Source of the DNA: Nocardioidaceae bacterium
GTDB taxonomy: Bacteria > Actinomycetota > Actinomycetes > Propionibacteriales > Nocardioidaceae
Length of the DNA stretch: 64,000 bases
Reading direction: 5' to 3'
NCBI GenBank assembly: GCA_030655315.1
Contig: JAURVT010000043.1
Span: 124,001-188,000, forward strand
The stretch's first letter is position 1. Each line of letters begins with the position of its first letter. The notes under the pieces are model-generated. The model was not told the origin of the DNA. It saw nothing but the letters and a program-made list of their open reading frames with translations, and did not search any database. The position numbers and the translations under genes were made by a program. This document shows, piece after piece, positions 1 through 11,362 of the stretch.

Positions 1-369
1 AGCGCGGTGACGTTCCCCGGCGGCGAGTCGCTCGCCGGCGTCCAGCACCGGGCCGTCACCACCGTCCGCAGGATCGACGCCGAGGTGGCGGCCGAGCACG
101 GCGACGGTGCCTGCTGGGTCGGGGTCAGCCACGGCGACGTGATCAAGGCGATCCTCGCCGACGCGCTCGGCATGCACCTCGACTCGTTCCAGCGGCTCAT
201 GGTCGCGCCCGCGTCGGTCAGCGTCATCCAGTACACCGCCAGCCGTCCGGTCGTCCTGTTCGTCAACGACGGCGGCGCCGACCTGTCCGGCCTCAAGCCG
301 CCCGCCCGCAAGCGCGCCCGCAAGCGCAGCGGCGACGCTGCCGTGGGCGGCGGGGACGGATCGCTCTGA
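1..369 (+). CDS. Histidine phosphatase family protein, MSMEG_4193 type (C-terminal part)
   Basis: The reading frame is open at the window edge, so the N-terminus with the RHG catalytic motif lies outside. The visible 122 residues contain the second catalytic segment of the phosphoglycerate-mutase fold: GESL near residue 7 and VSHGDVIKAIL near residue 41, where the His is catalytic. They end in a basic, Lys/Arg-rich tail. In actinobacteria this subfamily sits directly before the DUF3090 gene, as here, and that synteny supports the call. The substrate is unknown. The fold is certain and the subfamily likely. Confidence 0.85.
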   Translation, partial: SAVTFPGGESLAGVQHRAVTTVRRIDAEVAAEHGDGACWVGVSHGDVIKAILADALGMHLDSFQRLMVAPASVSVIQYTASRPVVLFVNDGGADLSGLKPPARKRARKRSGDAAVGGGDGSL

Positions 370-404
370 GCGTGACCCGACCCGCGCCGTGTGGCACGAC
401 GCAA

Positions 405-410
405 TAGGCT
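405..410 (+). promoter_or_regulatory. -10 box TAGGCT for a leaderless DUF3090 transcript
   Basis: TAGGCT is followed by 7 nt and then the ATG at 418. This spacing puts the transcription start at or next to the start codon. It argues for the ATG at 418 over the in-frame GTG at 391, which lies upstream of this box. Confidence 0.55.
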
Positions 411-417
411 CGTGGTC

Positions 418-939
418 ATGCTGATCCACCGGTACGAGACGCCGACCCGCTTCATCGCGGGCACCGTCGGGACGCCGGGGGCGCGGACGTTCTTCCTCCA
501 GGCTCGCGAGGGCAACCGGCTCACGTCGGTCTCGCTCGAGAAGGAGCAGGTCTCGGTGCTCGCGGAGCGGATCGACGAGCTGCTGGAGTCCGCGCTCGAG
601 ACGCACGCCGAGCACCTCGCCGACGTCACGACCGACATGGGTCCCCTCGACCAGCCGATCGAGGAGGAGTTCAAGGTCGGCACCATGACGCTGGCCTGGG
701 AGGACGACTCCGCGTCCGTGCTCGTCGAGGCGTTCTCGCTCACCGACGGCGACGAGGAGGAGGCCACCGACAAGCTGGTCGTGCGCCTCAGCGTCGGGGC
801 CGCGCACGGGTTCGCCGAGCGGGCCCGCAGTGTCGTCGGCGCCGGCCGCGAGCGCTGCCAGTTCTGCGGCGGACCGATCGACCCGGCCGGTCACCTCTGC
901 CCGCGCGCCAACGGCTTCCGCCGCGTGATCCGTGACTGA
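418..939 (+). CDS. DUF3090 family protein
   Basis: A conserved actinobacterial protein of about 173 residues with unknown function. The start IHRYETPTRFIAGTVG and the phrase ARTFFLQAREG are typical of DUF3090. The C-terminus has a Cys-x2-Cys followed by a His and Cys (CQFCGGPIDPAGHLC), which could bind a metal. The start at 418 is chosen because it follows a well-spaced -10 box and matches the usual N-terminus. The stop overlaps the next gene by 8 nt, so the two are probably translationally coupled. Confidence 0.88.
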   Translation: MLIHRYETPTRFIAGTVGTPGARTFFLQAREGNRLTSVSLEKEQVSVLAERIDELLESALETHAEHLADVTTDMGPLDQPIEEEFKVGTMTLAWEDDSASVLVEAFSLTDGDEEEATDKLVVRLSVGAAHGFAERARSVVGAGRERCQFCGGPIDPAGHLCPRANGFRRVIRD

Positions 940-1732
940 CGACGCCCGCTCCCACGTCGCGCAGGTCCTGGCCGCCGGCGACCTCGAGATCAGTGGTCGT
1001 CTCGTGCAGGCCTCCAACGCGACCTTCCTGGCCGAGGCGCGCGACGGCGGCACGACCGTCCCCTGCGTCTACAAGCCCGTCCGCGGCGAGAAGCCGCTGT
1101 GGGACTTCCCGACCGGCACGCTGGCCGGACGCGAGGTGGCCGCCTACGTCGTCTCCGAGCTCGGCGGGTGGGACGTCGTCCCGACCACCGTGCTCGGCGA
1201 CGGACCGTTCGGGCCGGGCATGGTGCAGGCCTGGGTCGACGTGCCCGACGACGCCGACGTGGTCGACGTCGTGCCCGAGGGCGAGGTGCCCGACGGCTGG
1301 CTCCACGTGCTGGACGCGTTCGACGAGCGCGACCGGCCGATCTCGCTGGTCCACGCCGACGACGAGCGGCTGCGGCGGCTCGCGCTGTTCGACGTCGTCG
1401 TCAACAACGCCGACCGCAAGGGCGGTCACGTGCTCCCCGACGCCGACGGCAACGTCCGCGGCTGCGACCACGGCATCTGCTTCCACATGGAGGACAAGCT
1501 GCGCACCGTCCTGTGGGGATGGAGCGACGAGGCGCTCACCGACGACGAGCTCACGACGCTCGGCGCGCTGCGCGTCGAGCTCGAGGAGGAGCCGGTGCGC
1601 CGCCGCCTGCTCGGGCTGATCTCGCCGATCGAGCACCTCGCGCTCGTGGGGCGGGTCGACGCGCTCATCGGGTCCGGCCGGCTGCCCGAGCCCGCGGGCC
1701 ACTGGCCGTCCATCCCGTGGCCGGCGTTCTGA
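932..1732 (+). CDS. SCO1664 family protein, PI3/4-kinase-like fold
   Basis: A 266-residue protein starting at a GTG inside the end of the DUF3090 gene. It has kinase-fold hallmarks: VYKPVRGE near residue 49 (nucleotide-binding Lys), NNADRKGGH near 157 (catalytic loop with Asp) and CDHGICFH near 176 (metal-binding Asp). Relatives are annotated as SCO1664 family or PI-kinase-like, and the substrate is unknown. Its fixed position between DUF3090 and mshC suggests, but does not prove, a role linked to mycothiol or redox physiology. Confidence 0.85.
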   Translation: MTDDARSHVAQVLAAGDLEISGRLVQASNATFLAEARDGGTTVPCVYKPVRGEKPLWDFPTGTLAGREVAAYVVSELGGWDVVPTTVLGDGPFGPGMVQAWVDVPDDADVVDVVPEGEVPDGWLHVLDAFDERDRPISLVHADDERLRRLALFDVVVNNADRKGGHVLPDADGNVRGCDHGICFHMEDKLRTVLWGWSDEALTDDELTTLGALRVELEEEPVRRRLLGLISPIEHLALVGRVDALIGSGRLPEPAGHWPSIPWPAF

Positions 1733-1743
1733 GCGGCTCCCGA

Positions 1744-1749
1744 TAGGCT
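1744..1749 (+). promoter_or_regulatory. -10 box TAGGCT for leaderless mshC
   Basis: TAGGCT is followed by 7 nt and the ATG at 1757. The surrounding bases closely resemble the box at 405. mshC may therefore be transcribed alone as well as from the upstream block. Confidence 0.55.
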
Positions 1750-1756
1750 CGCGGTC

Positions 1757-3070
1757 ATGCGTTCCTGGTCTGCCCCCGACGTCCCGTCGCTCGCCGACCA
1801 CCAGTTGGGCCACGGCCCGCAGGTGCGCGTGCACGACACCGCCAGCGGTGGGCTCGTCGACAGCGACCCGTCCGACACGGCGCGGATGTACGTCTGCGGC
1901 ATCACGCCCTACGACGCCACCCACCTCGGTCACGCGTCCACGTACCTGACGTTCGACCTGCTGCTCCGCGCCTGGCGCGACCGCGGGCTCGACGTCTCGT
2001 ACACGCAGAACGTCACCGACGTCGACGACCCGCTGCTCGAGCGTGCGCTCGCCACCGGCGTCGACTGGGAGGAGCTCGCCGTCCGCGAGACCGACCTGTT
2101 CCGCGAGGACATGACGGCGCTGCGCGTCGTCCCGCCGCAGAACTTCGTGGGGGCCGTGGAGTCGATCCCGCTCGTCGTCGGGCTGGTGAAGACGCTGCAG
2201 GAGCGCGGGGCCGTCTACGAGGTCGACGGCGACCTGTACTTCTCGGTGCACGACGACCCCGCGTTCGGCGAGGTCTCCGGATACGACGACACGACGATGG
2301 ACGCCCTGTTCGCCGAGCGCGGGGGAGACCCCGACCGTCCGGGCAAGCGCGACCGGCTGGACTGCCTGGTGTGGCAGGCCGAGCGTCCCGGCGACCCGGC
2401 CTGGGACTCCTCGCTCGGACGCGGACGGCCCGGTTGGCACGTCGAGTGCTCCTCGATGGCGCTCGAGTACCTCGGCGAGACGATCGACGTCCAGGGCGGC
2501 GGTTCCGACCTCGTCTTCCCGCACCACGAGATGTCGGCGTCCGAGGCCCAGGTGGCCACCGGCAAGCCGTTCGCCAAGGCCTACGTGCACGCCGGCATGG
2601 TGGGCTACGAGGGCGAGAAGATGAGCAAGTCCAAGGGCAACCTGGTGCTCGTGTCGGCGCTGCGTCGCGACGGCGTCGACCCCGCCGCGATCCGGCTCGC
2701 GCTGCTCGCCCACCACTACCGCACCGACTGGGAGTGGATGGAGGGGCCCGACGGCGACCTCGCCGCCGCCGAGGCCCGCCTCGCGCACTGGCGCGAGGCC
2801 CTCGCCTCGTCCAGCCCCGCTGACGCGGCCCCCGTCGTCGAGGCCGTCCGCACCGCCCTCGCGTCCGACCTCGACGCCCCCCGCGCCCTCGCCGCCGTCG
2901 ACGCCTGGGCCACCACCACCCTCACCCCCTCGTCCTCCCCCCACACCCCCCAGCACCCGACGGCCCAGAGCCCGACGGACGAGAGCGCGACGGACGAGAG
3001 CACGACCGACCAGAGCGCGACGAGGACCGTCCGCCTGGTCCTGGACGCCCTCCTCGGCCTCACCCCCTAG
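1757..3070 (+). CDS. mshC: MshC, cysteine:glucosaminyl-inositol ligase (mycothiol biosynthesis)
   Basis: MshC activates cysteine with ATP and joins it to GlcN-Ins, the penultimate step of mycothiol synthesis. The 437-residue sequence has the CysRS-like fold: [16 protein letters not shown] near residue 44 with the zinc Cys and HIGH-type motif, WHVECSSMA near 229, HHEMS near 257, and KMSKSKGN near 290. The C-terminal domain is interrupted around residues 395-422 by a Pro/Ser/Thr/Asp-rich stretch encoded by a 15-bp tandem repeat reading TDESA-like units. I know of no such insert in the family. The final helix [11 protein letters not shown] is retained, so the enzyme is probably functional. Confidence 0.95.
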   Translation: MRSWSAPDVPSLADHQLGHGPQVRVHDTASGGLVDSDPSDTARMYVCGITPYDATHLGHASTYLTFDLLLRAWRDRGLDVSYTQNVTDVDDPLLERALATGVDWEELAVRETDLFREDMTALRVVPPQNFVGAVESIPLVVGLVKTLQERGAVYEVDGDLYFSVHDDPAFGEVSGYDDTTMDALFAERGGDPDRPGKRDRLDCLVWQAERPGDPAWDSSLGRGRPGWHVECSSMALEYLGETIDVQGGGSDLVFPHHEMSASEAQVATGKPFAKAYVHAGMVGYEGEKMSKSKGNLVLVSALRRDGVDPAAIRLALLAHHYRTDWEWMEGPDGDLAAAEARLAHWREALASSSPADAAPVVEAVRTALASDLDAPRALAAVDAWATTTLTPSSSPHTPQHPTAQSPTDESATDESTTDQSATRTVRLVLDALLGLTP

Positions 3071-3077
3071 ACCCACC

Positions 3078-3199
3078 GCGATCCGTCGCTCCCGCCCCGC
3101 TGATCCGTCTCTCCCACCCCCACGATCCGTCGTTCCGACCCCGACGATCCGTCGCTAGCACCCCCACGATCCGTCGTTCCACCCCCCACGATCTGTCGC
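3078..3199 (+). repeat. Array of six 22-bp-spaced direct repeats (GATCCGTC core)
   Basis: The core GATCCGTC starts at 3080, 3102, 3124, 3146 and 3168, and a GATCTGTC variant starts at 3190, giving an exact 22-nt period. Between cores the sequence is mostly C-rich (for example GTTCCRCCCCCAC). It occupies nearly all of the gap between mshC and the next gene. The repeats abut with no unique spacers, so this is not a CRISPR. A second array lies at 4186-4265 in the opposite orientation. Confidence 0.9.
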
Positions 3200-3211
3200 G
3201 TGGGTGGGGCC

Positions 3212-3220
3212 TGTGGACAA
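3212..3220 (-). other. Match to the actinobacterial DnaA box (TTGTCCACA)
   Basis: The plus strand reads TGTGGACAA, the complement of TTGTCCACA, which is the high-GC DnaA-box consensus. It lies 12 nt past the last repeat core and 40 nt before the DUF559 start. A single 9-mer match can occur by chance and no AT-rich unwinding region is present, so functional use is unproven. Confidence 0.25.
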
Positions 3221-3259
3221 CTTCTGCGGGGTGGAGCCGCTCGAGCGCACGCTGCGGCC

Positions 3260-4177
3260 ATGAGCGCGTTGATCAACGGTGGCCGCCCCTTCCTCACCCG
3301 TGACGCAGACGACCTCGGCCTCGGCGGGAAGCAGCTCGAAGGGCTCCGACGCGAAGGTCGGGTCCGCAGCCCGTTCCGAGGTGTGCACGTGGACAGCCGA
3401 GTGACGGACGACCGCCACTCACGCGCGATGGCGCTCGACCTCGTCCGTCCCGACGGCGCGGTGTTCTACGGGGAGACGGTGGCCTGGCTGCACGGGCTCG
3501 ACGTCCTCCGGCCCCGCGATCGTCACCTGCTCGTGCCGCGGTGCATCGTCCCGCACGGCGGCGGACGGGCGCGTCGCGACGGGGTGGTCTGCCATGAGGG
3601 GTACCTGTCGCCCAAGGACGTCGAGGTCGTCCAGGGCCTCGCCGTCACCACAGCGCTGCGGACGGTGTGCGACCTCCTGCGCACGTCGTGGCGTCCCCAC
3701 GCGCTGTCTGCTGCTGACGCCTTCGCGCACGCGGGGCTGGTGGATCCCGAGGAGGTCCGTGCCGCACTCGTTCTGCTGCGCGGCTATCCCGGGATCAGAC
3801 AGGCACGAGCCCTCGCCGAGCTGATCGACCCGGGCGCCGAGTCCGCCGGCGAGTCGTGGTCCCGCCTCCGCGTGATCGACGCCGGCCTGCCTGCACCTTC
3901 CACCCAGGTGAGGCTCCGCGACCGCGCAGGACGTGAGGTGGCCAGGCTGGACATGGGCTACGACGAGCTGAAGATCGCGATCGAGTACGACGGAGGGCGC
4001 GACCACACGCTCGAGGACGACACCACGCACGACGACGAGCGACGCCGGATGATCGCGCGTCGGTTCGGCTGGCGGGTCGTGGTCGTGACCGGTGAGGACG
4101 TCTGGGGCGACGGCCCGCGGTTCGAGGACGAGGTCGCCGAGATGCTGGGGCTCACCGCGCTGTCGCGGCTCTGGTGA
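3260..4177 (+). CDS. DUF559 / AbiEi-like protein with Vsr-type nuclease fold
   Basis: A 305-residue protein. Residues about 10-45 resemble the winged-helix N-terminus of AbiEi antitoxin-like proteins (TRDADDLG, LEGLRREGRVRSPFRGVHV). The C-terminal 100 residues match DUF559, a PD-(D/E)XK or Vsr-like domain, with LDMGYDELKIAIEYDG carrying the Asp and Glu, then RRFGWRVVVVTGEDVW. Whether it cuts DNA is unknown. No toxin partner gene is adjacent. The ATG at 3260 matches the family N-terminus, and an upstream GTG at 3200 would begin next to the repeats. The gene is enclosed by inverted 22-bp arrays, which suggests it moves or is regulated as a unit. Confidence 0.75.
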   Translation: MSALINGGRPFLTRDADDLGLGGKQLEGLRREGRVRSPFRGVHVDSRVTDDRHSRAMALDLVRPDGAVFYGETVAWLHGLDVLRPRDRHLLVPRCIVPHGGGRARRDGVVCHEGYLSPKDVEVVQGLAVTTALRTVCDLLRTSWRPHALSAADAFAHAGLVDPEEVRAALVLLRGYPGIRQARALAELIDPGAESAGESWSRLRVIDAGLPAPSTQVRLRDRAGREVARLDMGYDELKIAIEYDGGRDHTLEDDTTHDDERRRMIARRFGWRVVVVTGEDVWGDGPRFEDEVAEMLGLTALSRLW

Positions 4178-4185
4178 CGGGGCCG

Positions 4186-4265
4186 TAGCGACGGATCGCG
4201 GGGTTGGGAGCGACGGACGGGTGGGGCCGCAGCGACGGATCGCGGGGGTGGGAGCGACGGATCGG
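4186..4265 (-). repeat. Array of four 22-bp-spaced repeats, opposite orientation to 3078-3199
   Basis: On the plus strand the core GACGGATC starts at 4190, 4234 and 4256, with a GACGGACG variant at 4212, again an exact 22-nt period. It is the reverse complement of the upstream GATCCGTC core, and the G-rich linkers mirror the C-rich linkers there. It fills the gap between the DUF559 gene and the convergent PAC2 gene, so the DUF559 gene sits inside a large interrupted inverted repeat. Confidence 0.88.
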
Positions 4266-4273
4266 CGGGTGGG

Positions 4274-5128
4274 TCAGGTGTCGGTGTCGCGGGAGCGGCG
4301 GCGGAGGTAGCGCTCGAACTCGCGGGCGATGGCGTCGCCCGAGGCCTCGGGCAGGTCGGAGGTGTCCTGGGCCTCTTCGAGGGCCTCGACGTACTCCGCG
4401 ATCTCGGAGTCCTCGGCGGCGAGCTCCTCGACGCCGCGCTCCCACGCCTTGGACGCCTCGACGAGGTCGCCGAGCGGGAGCGGGACCTCGAGCAGGTCCT
4501 CCAGCCGGCTCAGCAGCGCCAGGGTCGCCTTGGGGCAGGGCGGCTGGGCGACGTAGTGCGGCACGGCGGCCCACAGCGAGACGTGCGGGACGTCGACGTG
4601 CACGCACAGGTCGGCCAGCACGCCGTTGATGCCGGTGGGCCCCTCGTACCGCGACTCCTCGAGCTGCAGCGCCTCGCCCAGCGCGACGTCGCTGGTGGTG
4701 CCCGACAGCGGGATCGGACGGGTGTGCGGGGTGTCGGCCAGCAGGGCCCCGAGCGTGACGACGGTGCTGACGGCGTGCACGTCGACGATCGCGAGCAGCT
4801 CCTGGCAGAACGAGCGCCACCGCATGTTGGGCTCGACGCCGCGCACGAGCAGCACGTCGCGGTCGGCCCCGACCGGCCGCGCCAGATACACCCGGGTCGA
4901 GGGCCAGGTGAGCACGCGGTCGCCGTGCTCGTCGGTGCCGACGACGGGGCGGTTCACCTGGAAGTCGTAGTACTCCTCGGGGTCGATCTCGGCGACGAGG
5001 GTCGCGTCCCACCACTCGAGCAGGTGGTCCACGACGCCCGACGCCGCGTCGGCGGCGTCGTTCCATCCCTCGAAGGCGACGACCATCCAGGGGTCGACCA
5101 CCGGCGTCGGATCCTGCTCGGGGCTCAC
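4274..5128 (-). CDS. PAC2 family protein (proteasome-assembly-chaperone-like)
   Basis: A 284-residue cytoplasmic protein. VVAFEGWNDAADAASG near residue 17, VLLVRGVEPNMRWRSF near 92 and TLGALLADTPHTRP near 124 are characteristic of the actinobacterial PAC2 family. Eukaryotic PAC2 helps assemble the proteasome alpha ring. In actinobacteria the role is not established, so the link to the proteasome genes 20 kb away is only suggestive. The C-terminus is acidic and then basic. The GTG start lies 6 nt after a TAGGCT box. Confidence 0.87.
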   Translation of the reverse strand: MSPEQDPTPVVDPWMVVAFEGWNDAADAASGVVDHLLEWWDATLVAEIDPEEYYDFQVNRPVVGTDEHGDRVLTWPSTRVYLARPVGADRDVLLVRGVEPNMRWRSFCQELLAIVDVHAVSTVVTLGALLADTPHTRPIPLSGTTSDVALGEALQLEESRYEGPTGINGVLADLCVHVDVPHVSLWAAVPHYVAQPPCPKATLALLSRLEDLLEVPLPLGDLVEASKAWERGVEELAAEDSEIAEYVEALEEAQDTSDLPEASGDAIAREFERYLRRRSRDTDT

Positions 5129-5134
5129 CGGACC

Positions 5135-5140
5135 AGCCTA
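5135..5140 (-). promoter_or_regulatory. -10 box TAGGCT for leaderless PAC2 gene
   Basis: Read on the minus strand, TAGGCT is followed by 6 nt and the GTG start at 5128. It is the same hexamer as upstream of DUF3090, mshC, dop and pafA. Confidence 0.5.
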
Positions 5141-5219
5141 TTCCTGCGGCCCGGTGTGACGCGCGAGACCCCGCCGTCCCGCCCGCTGGCGTCATCCGAT
5201 GACCCCGTCGACGACGGCC

Positions 5220-5225
5220 TAGACT
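5220..5225 (+). promoter_or_regulatory. Possible -10 box TAGACT for metH
   Basis: TAGACT lies 35 nt before the metH start, giving a leader of roughly 28 nt. No clear -35 box is visible. The 132-nt gap shared with the divergent PAC2 gene has no recognisable B12-box or SAM riboswitch motif. Confidence 0.35.
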
Positions 5226-5260
5226 CGTCACGTCCCACTCGACGCCCCAGATGGAACTCG

Positions 5261-8735
<3,475 letters not shown>

Positions 8736-8746
<11 letters not shown>

Positions 8747-9416
8747 CGGCCTTCCCGCAGCGGTCCTCTGGGACCTCGACGGCACGATCGTCGACACCGA
8801 GCCGATCTGGATCGCGGCGGAGTTCGACCTCGCCGAGCGCCACGGCGCGACGTGGACCGACGCGGACGCCGAGCGCCTGATCGGCCACGACCTGCTCGAG
8901 TCGGGCCAGTTCATCAAGGAGCGGATGGCGCTCGACCTCGAGCCGGAGGAGATCGTCGAGGACCTGGTCGCGGCGGTGCTGCGGCACCTGGCCTCGGGCG
9001 ACCTCGAGTGGCGCCCCGGTGCGCTCGAGCTGCTCGCGGCGCTGCGGTCGTCGGGCGTGCTGCTCGGGCTCGTGACGATGTCGTACCGCAGCATCGTCGA
9101 CCGGCTGCTGCCGCACCTGCCCGAGGACGTCTTCGACGTGGTGATGACCGGCGACGAGGTCTCGGCCGGCAAGCCCGACCCCGAGCCCTACCTGGCGGCG
9201 GCCCGCGCCCTCGGGGTCGACCCCCGCGACTGCGTCGCCGTGGAGGACTCGCCCACCGGCGCCCGGTCCGCCCAGGCCGCCGGGTGCCACGTGCTCGCCG
9301 TGCCGCACCACGTGCCCGTCGGGGCCGAGGACAACCGCACGGTGCGCACGTCCCTGGTGGGTCTCACGCCCCAGGACCTCGGCCACCTGCTCCGGATCGA
9401 GGGCCCCCGCGCGTGA
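8736..9416 (+). CDS. HAD-superfamily hydrolase (beta-phosphoglucomutase-like)
   Basis: A 226-residue HAD phosphatase with subclass I cap. Motif I is LWDLDGTIVDTEP (nucleophile Asp13, acid Asp15), motif II is the Thr in LVTMSYRS near 107, motif III is the Lys in SAGKPDPEPY near 146, and motif IV is VEDSPTGARSA near 164. It is similar in layout to YcjU/GS1-like phosphatases, but the substrate cannot be read from sequence. It starts inside the end of metH, so it is in the metH transcript. Confidence 0.9.
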
Positions 9417-9499
9417 ACGGCACATTTCGCCAGGTCCTGACTCCATAACGATTCGGCTCGCAACCGCCTGCTGACTACCGTCTCGCTCCGTGGACGCAC

Positions 9500-9505
9500 T
9501 AGCGT
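9500..9505 (+). promoter_or_regulatory. Possible -10 box TAGCGT of the ABC importer operon
   Basis: TAGCGT lies 58 nt before the binding-protein start. The leader contains a short hairpin (CCCGCAC at 9506-9512 pairing with GTGCGGG at 9521-9527) just after the predicted start of transcription. No strong -35 box is visible. Confidence 0.3.
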
Positions 9506-9562
9506 CCCGCACACCTGACACGTGCGGGCACTGGTCCGCACCGGAGTGAAAGCAGGATCTGG

Positions 9563-11257
9563 ATGAGTCATCGACACCTTCGCCGCAGCGTGATGCTCGC
9601 GGTGGCCGGCGCTCTCTCGGCCGCCTCCCTCGTCGCGTGCGGCGGCGGCTCCTCGGACGACGGTGCCGCGCCCGACGGCGCCGACGCCGAGGCGCAGTGC
9701 CAGCAGCTGGCCGACGCCGACAGCGGCGAGGCCGGCCGGGACACGTTCGTGTTCGCCGCCTCGTCCGACCCGACGACGCTGAACCCCTTCCACGCGTCCG
9801 ACGGCGAGACGTTCCGCGTCAGCCGCCAGATCTTCGAGGGACTGGTCTCGGCCAAGCCCTGCACCGCCGACCCCGCCCCGTCGCTGGCCACCGAGTGGGA
9901 GACCTCCGACGACGGGAAGTCGACGACGTTCACCCTGCGCGAGGGCGTGGAGTTCCAGGACGGCACGCCGTTCAACGGCGCGGCCGTCTGCTCGATGTTC
10001 GAGTACTGGAACAACCAGCCCGCCGGCCCGGCCCAGACCGAGGACGTCACGTACTACTGGATCTCGCTGTTCAAGGGCTTCGGCGACAAGAGCATCTACG
10101 ACTCGTGCGCCACCGAGGGCAACACCGCGACGATCACGCTGAAGCAGCCCTACGCCGGCTTCGTCGCCTCGATGTCGCTGCCCGCGTTCTCGATGCAGAG
10201 CCCGGCCGCCCTCGAGCAGTACAACCAGGTCGAGGACGGCGGCGACCCGACGTCGAGCGAGTACGGCACCGCGCACCCGACCGGCACCGGCCCCTACTCG
10301 TTCGTGTCGTGGGACCGCGGCCAGGCCGTGACCCTCAAGGCCAACCCGACCTACTGGGGCGACAAGGCCAAGACCGAGAACGTCCGCATCACCACCATCG
10401 CGGACGGCAAGGCCCGCACCGACGCGCTGCGCGCCGGTGACATCGACGGCTTCGACCTCGTCGGCCCCGGCGACATCAAGCCGCTGCAGGACGAGGGCTT
10501 CGACCTCGTGCAGCGTCCGGCGTTCAACGTCCTCTACCTGGGCTTCAACCAGAAGATCCCGGCGCTGGCCGACCCCAAGGTCCGCCAGGCGATCGCGCTC
10601 GCGATCGACAAGGACGCGATCGTCTCGCAGTCGATGACGCCCGGCTCGGTGCCCGCCAAGGAGTTCATCCCCGAGGTCGTCAACGGCTACAACGCCGACG
10701 TCAAGACCTACGACCAGGACGTCGAGCAGGCCAAGGCGCTGCTGAAGGAGGCCGGTCAGGAGAACCTCGAGCTGACCTTCAACTACCCGACCGACGTCAG
10801 CCGTCCGTACATGCCGAGCCCCCAGGACACGTTCAACGTGATCCGTGGCCAGCTGCAGGACGTGGGCATCACCATCACGCCCGTCGCCGACCAGTGGAGC
10901 CCGGACTACCTGGACAAGATCCAGGGCAGCGAGGACCACGGCATCCACCTGCTCGGGTGGACCGGCGACTACAACGACACCGACAACTTCCTCGGTGTCT
11001 TCTTCGGCGCGGCCACCAACGAGTGGGGCTTCGACAACCAGGCGCTGTTCGACGAGCTCAGCTCGGCCCGTCAGCTGCCCACGGTCGACGAGCAGACGCC
11101 GGTCTACGAGAAGATCAACGCCGACGTCATGGACTACCTGCCCGGTGTCCCGCTGGCGCACGGCGTGCCGTCGCTCGCGTTCGGCGAGGGCGTCAAGGGC
11201 TTCGTGCCCAGCCCGGTCCAGGACGAGCCGTTCAGCAACATCACGGTCGCCGAGTGA
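9563..11257 (+). CDS. ABC transporter substrate-binding lipoprotein, DppA/OppA type
   Basis: A 564-residue family 5 solute-binding protein. The signal peptide has a basic start, a hydrophobic core and lipobox LVAC, with Cys26 as the lipidated residue. Mature features include DPTTLNPFHASDGETFRVSRQIFEGL near residue 72, TGTGPYSFVSWDRGQAVTLKANP near 240 and VRQAIALAIDKDAI near 341, all hallmarks of peptide-binding SBPs. It captures the ligand outside the membrane for the four genes that follow. The ligand, whether peptide or another small molecule, is not determined. Confidence 0.93.
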   Translation: MSHRHLRRSVMLAVAGALSAASLVACGGGSSDDGAAPDGADAEAQCQQLADADSGEAGRDTFVFAASSDPTTLNPFHASDGETFRVSRQIFEGLVSAKPCTADPAPSLATEWETSDDGKSTTFTLREGVEFQDGTPFNGAAVCSMFEYWNNQPAGPAQTEDVTYYWISLFKGFGDKSIYDSCATEGNTATITLKQPYAGFVASMSLPAFSMQSPAALEQYNQVEDGGDPTSSEYGTAHPTGTGPYSFVSWDRGQAVTLKANPTYWGDKAKTENVRITTIADGKARTDALRAGDIDGFDLVGPGDIKPLQDEGFDLVQRPAFNVLYLGFNQKIPALADPKVRQAIALAIDKDAIVSQSMTPGSVPAKEFIPEVVNGYNADVKTYDQDVEQAKALLKEAGQENLELTFNYPTDVSRPYMPSPQDTFNVIRGQLQDVGITITPVADQWSPDYLDKIQGSEDHGIHLLGWTGDYNDTDNFLGVFFGAATNEWGFDNQALFDELSSARQLPTVDEQTPVYEKINADVMDYLPGVPLAHGVPSLAFGEGVKGFVPSPVQDEPFSNITVAE

Positions 11258-11274
11258 TCCAGGCCGTGTGACCG

Positions 11275-11307
11275 GAGGGTGCGGGGGCCGTCGGCCCCCG
11301 CACCCTC
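11275..11307 (+). terminator. Perfect 15-bp hairpin between binding protein and permease
   Basis: Arms at 11275-11289 and 11293-11307 (GAGGGTGCGG... and its complement) pair without mismatch around a 3-nt loop. No U-tract follows. It lies 17 nt after the binding-protein stop and 55 nt before the permease start. Such an element would stabilise the binding-protein mRNA or partly terminate, so that the binding protein outnumbers the membrane components. Confidence 0.8.
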
Positions 11308-11362
11308 GGGTCCGTCCGGGGCCCCCGCCCCATCCCCGTCCCGTCACAGAACTGAGGAACGC

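Noticed and set aside
3078-3199. The 22-bp array as a CRISPR.
   Set aside because: Units abut with similar linkers; there are no unique spacers and no cas genes.
3212-3220. A chromosomal replication origin based on the DnaA box.
   Set aside because: Only one box, no AT-rich region, and no dnaA, dnaN or parAB nearby.
4274-5128. Naming the PAC2 gene a proteasome assembly factor.
   Set aside because: The fold is related, but PAC2 proteins also occur where there is no proteasome, and the gene is far from prcBA.
5129-5260. A cobalamin or SAM riboswitch before metH.
   Set aside because: The gap is only 132 nt, shared with a divergent gene, and shows no B12-box-like or SAM-aptamer motif.
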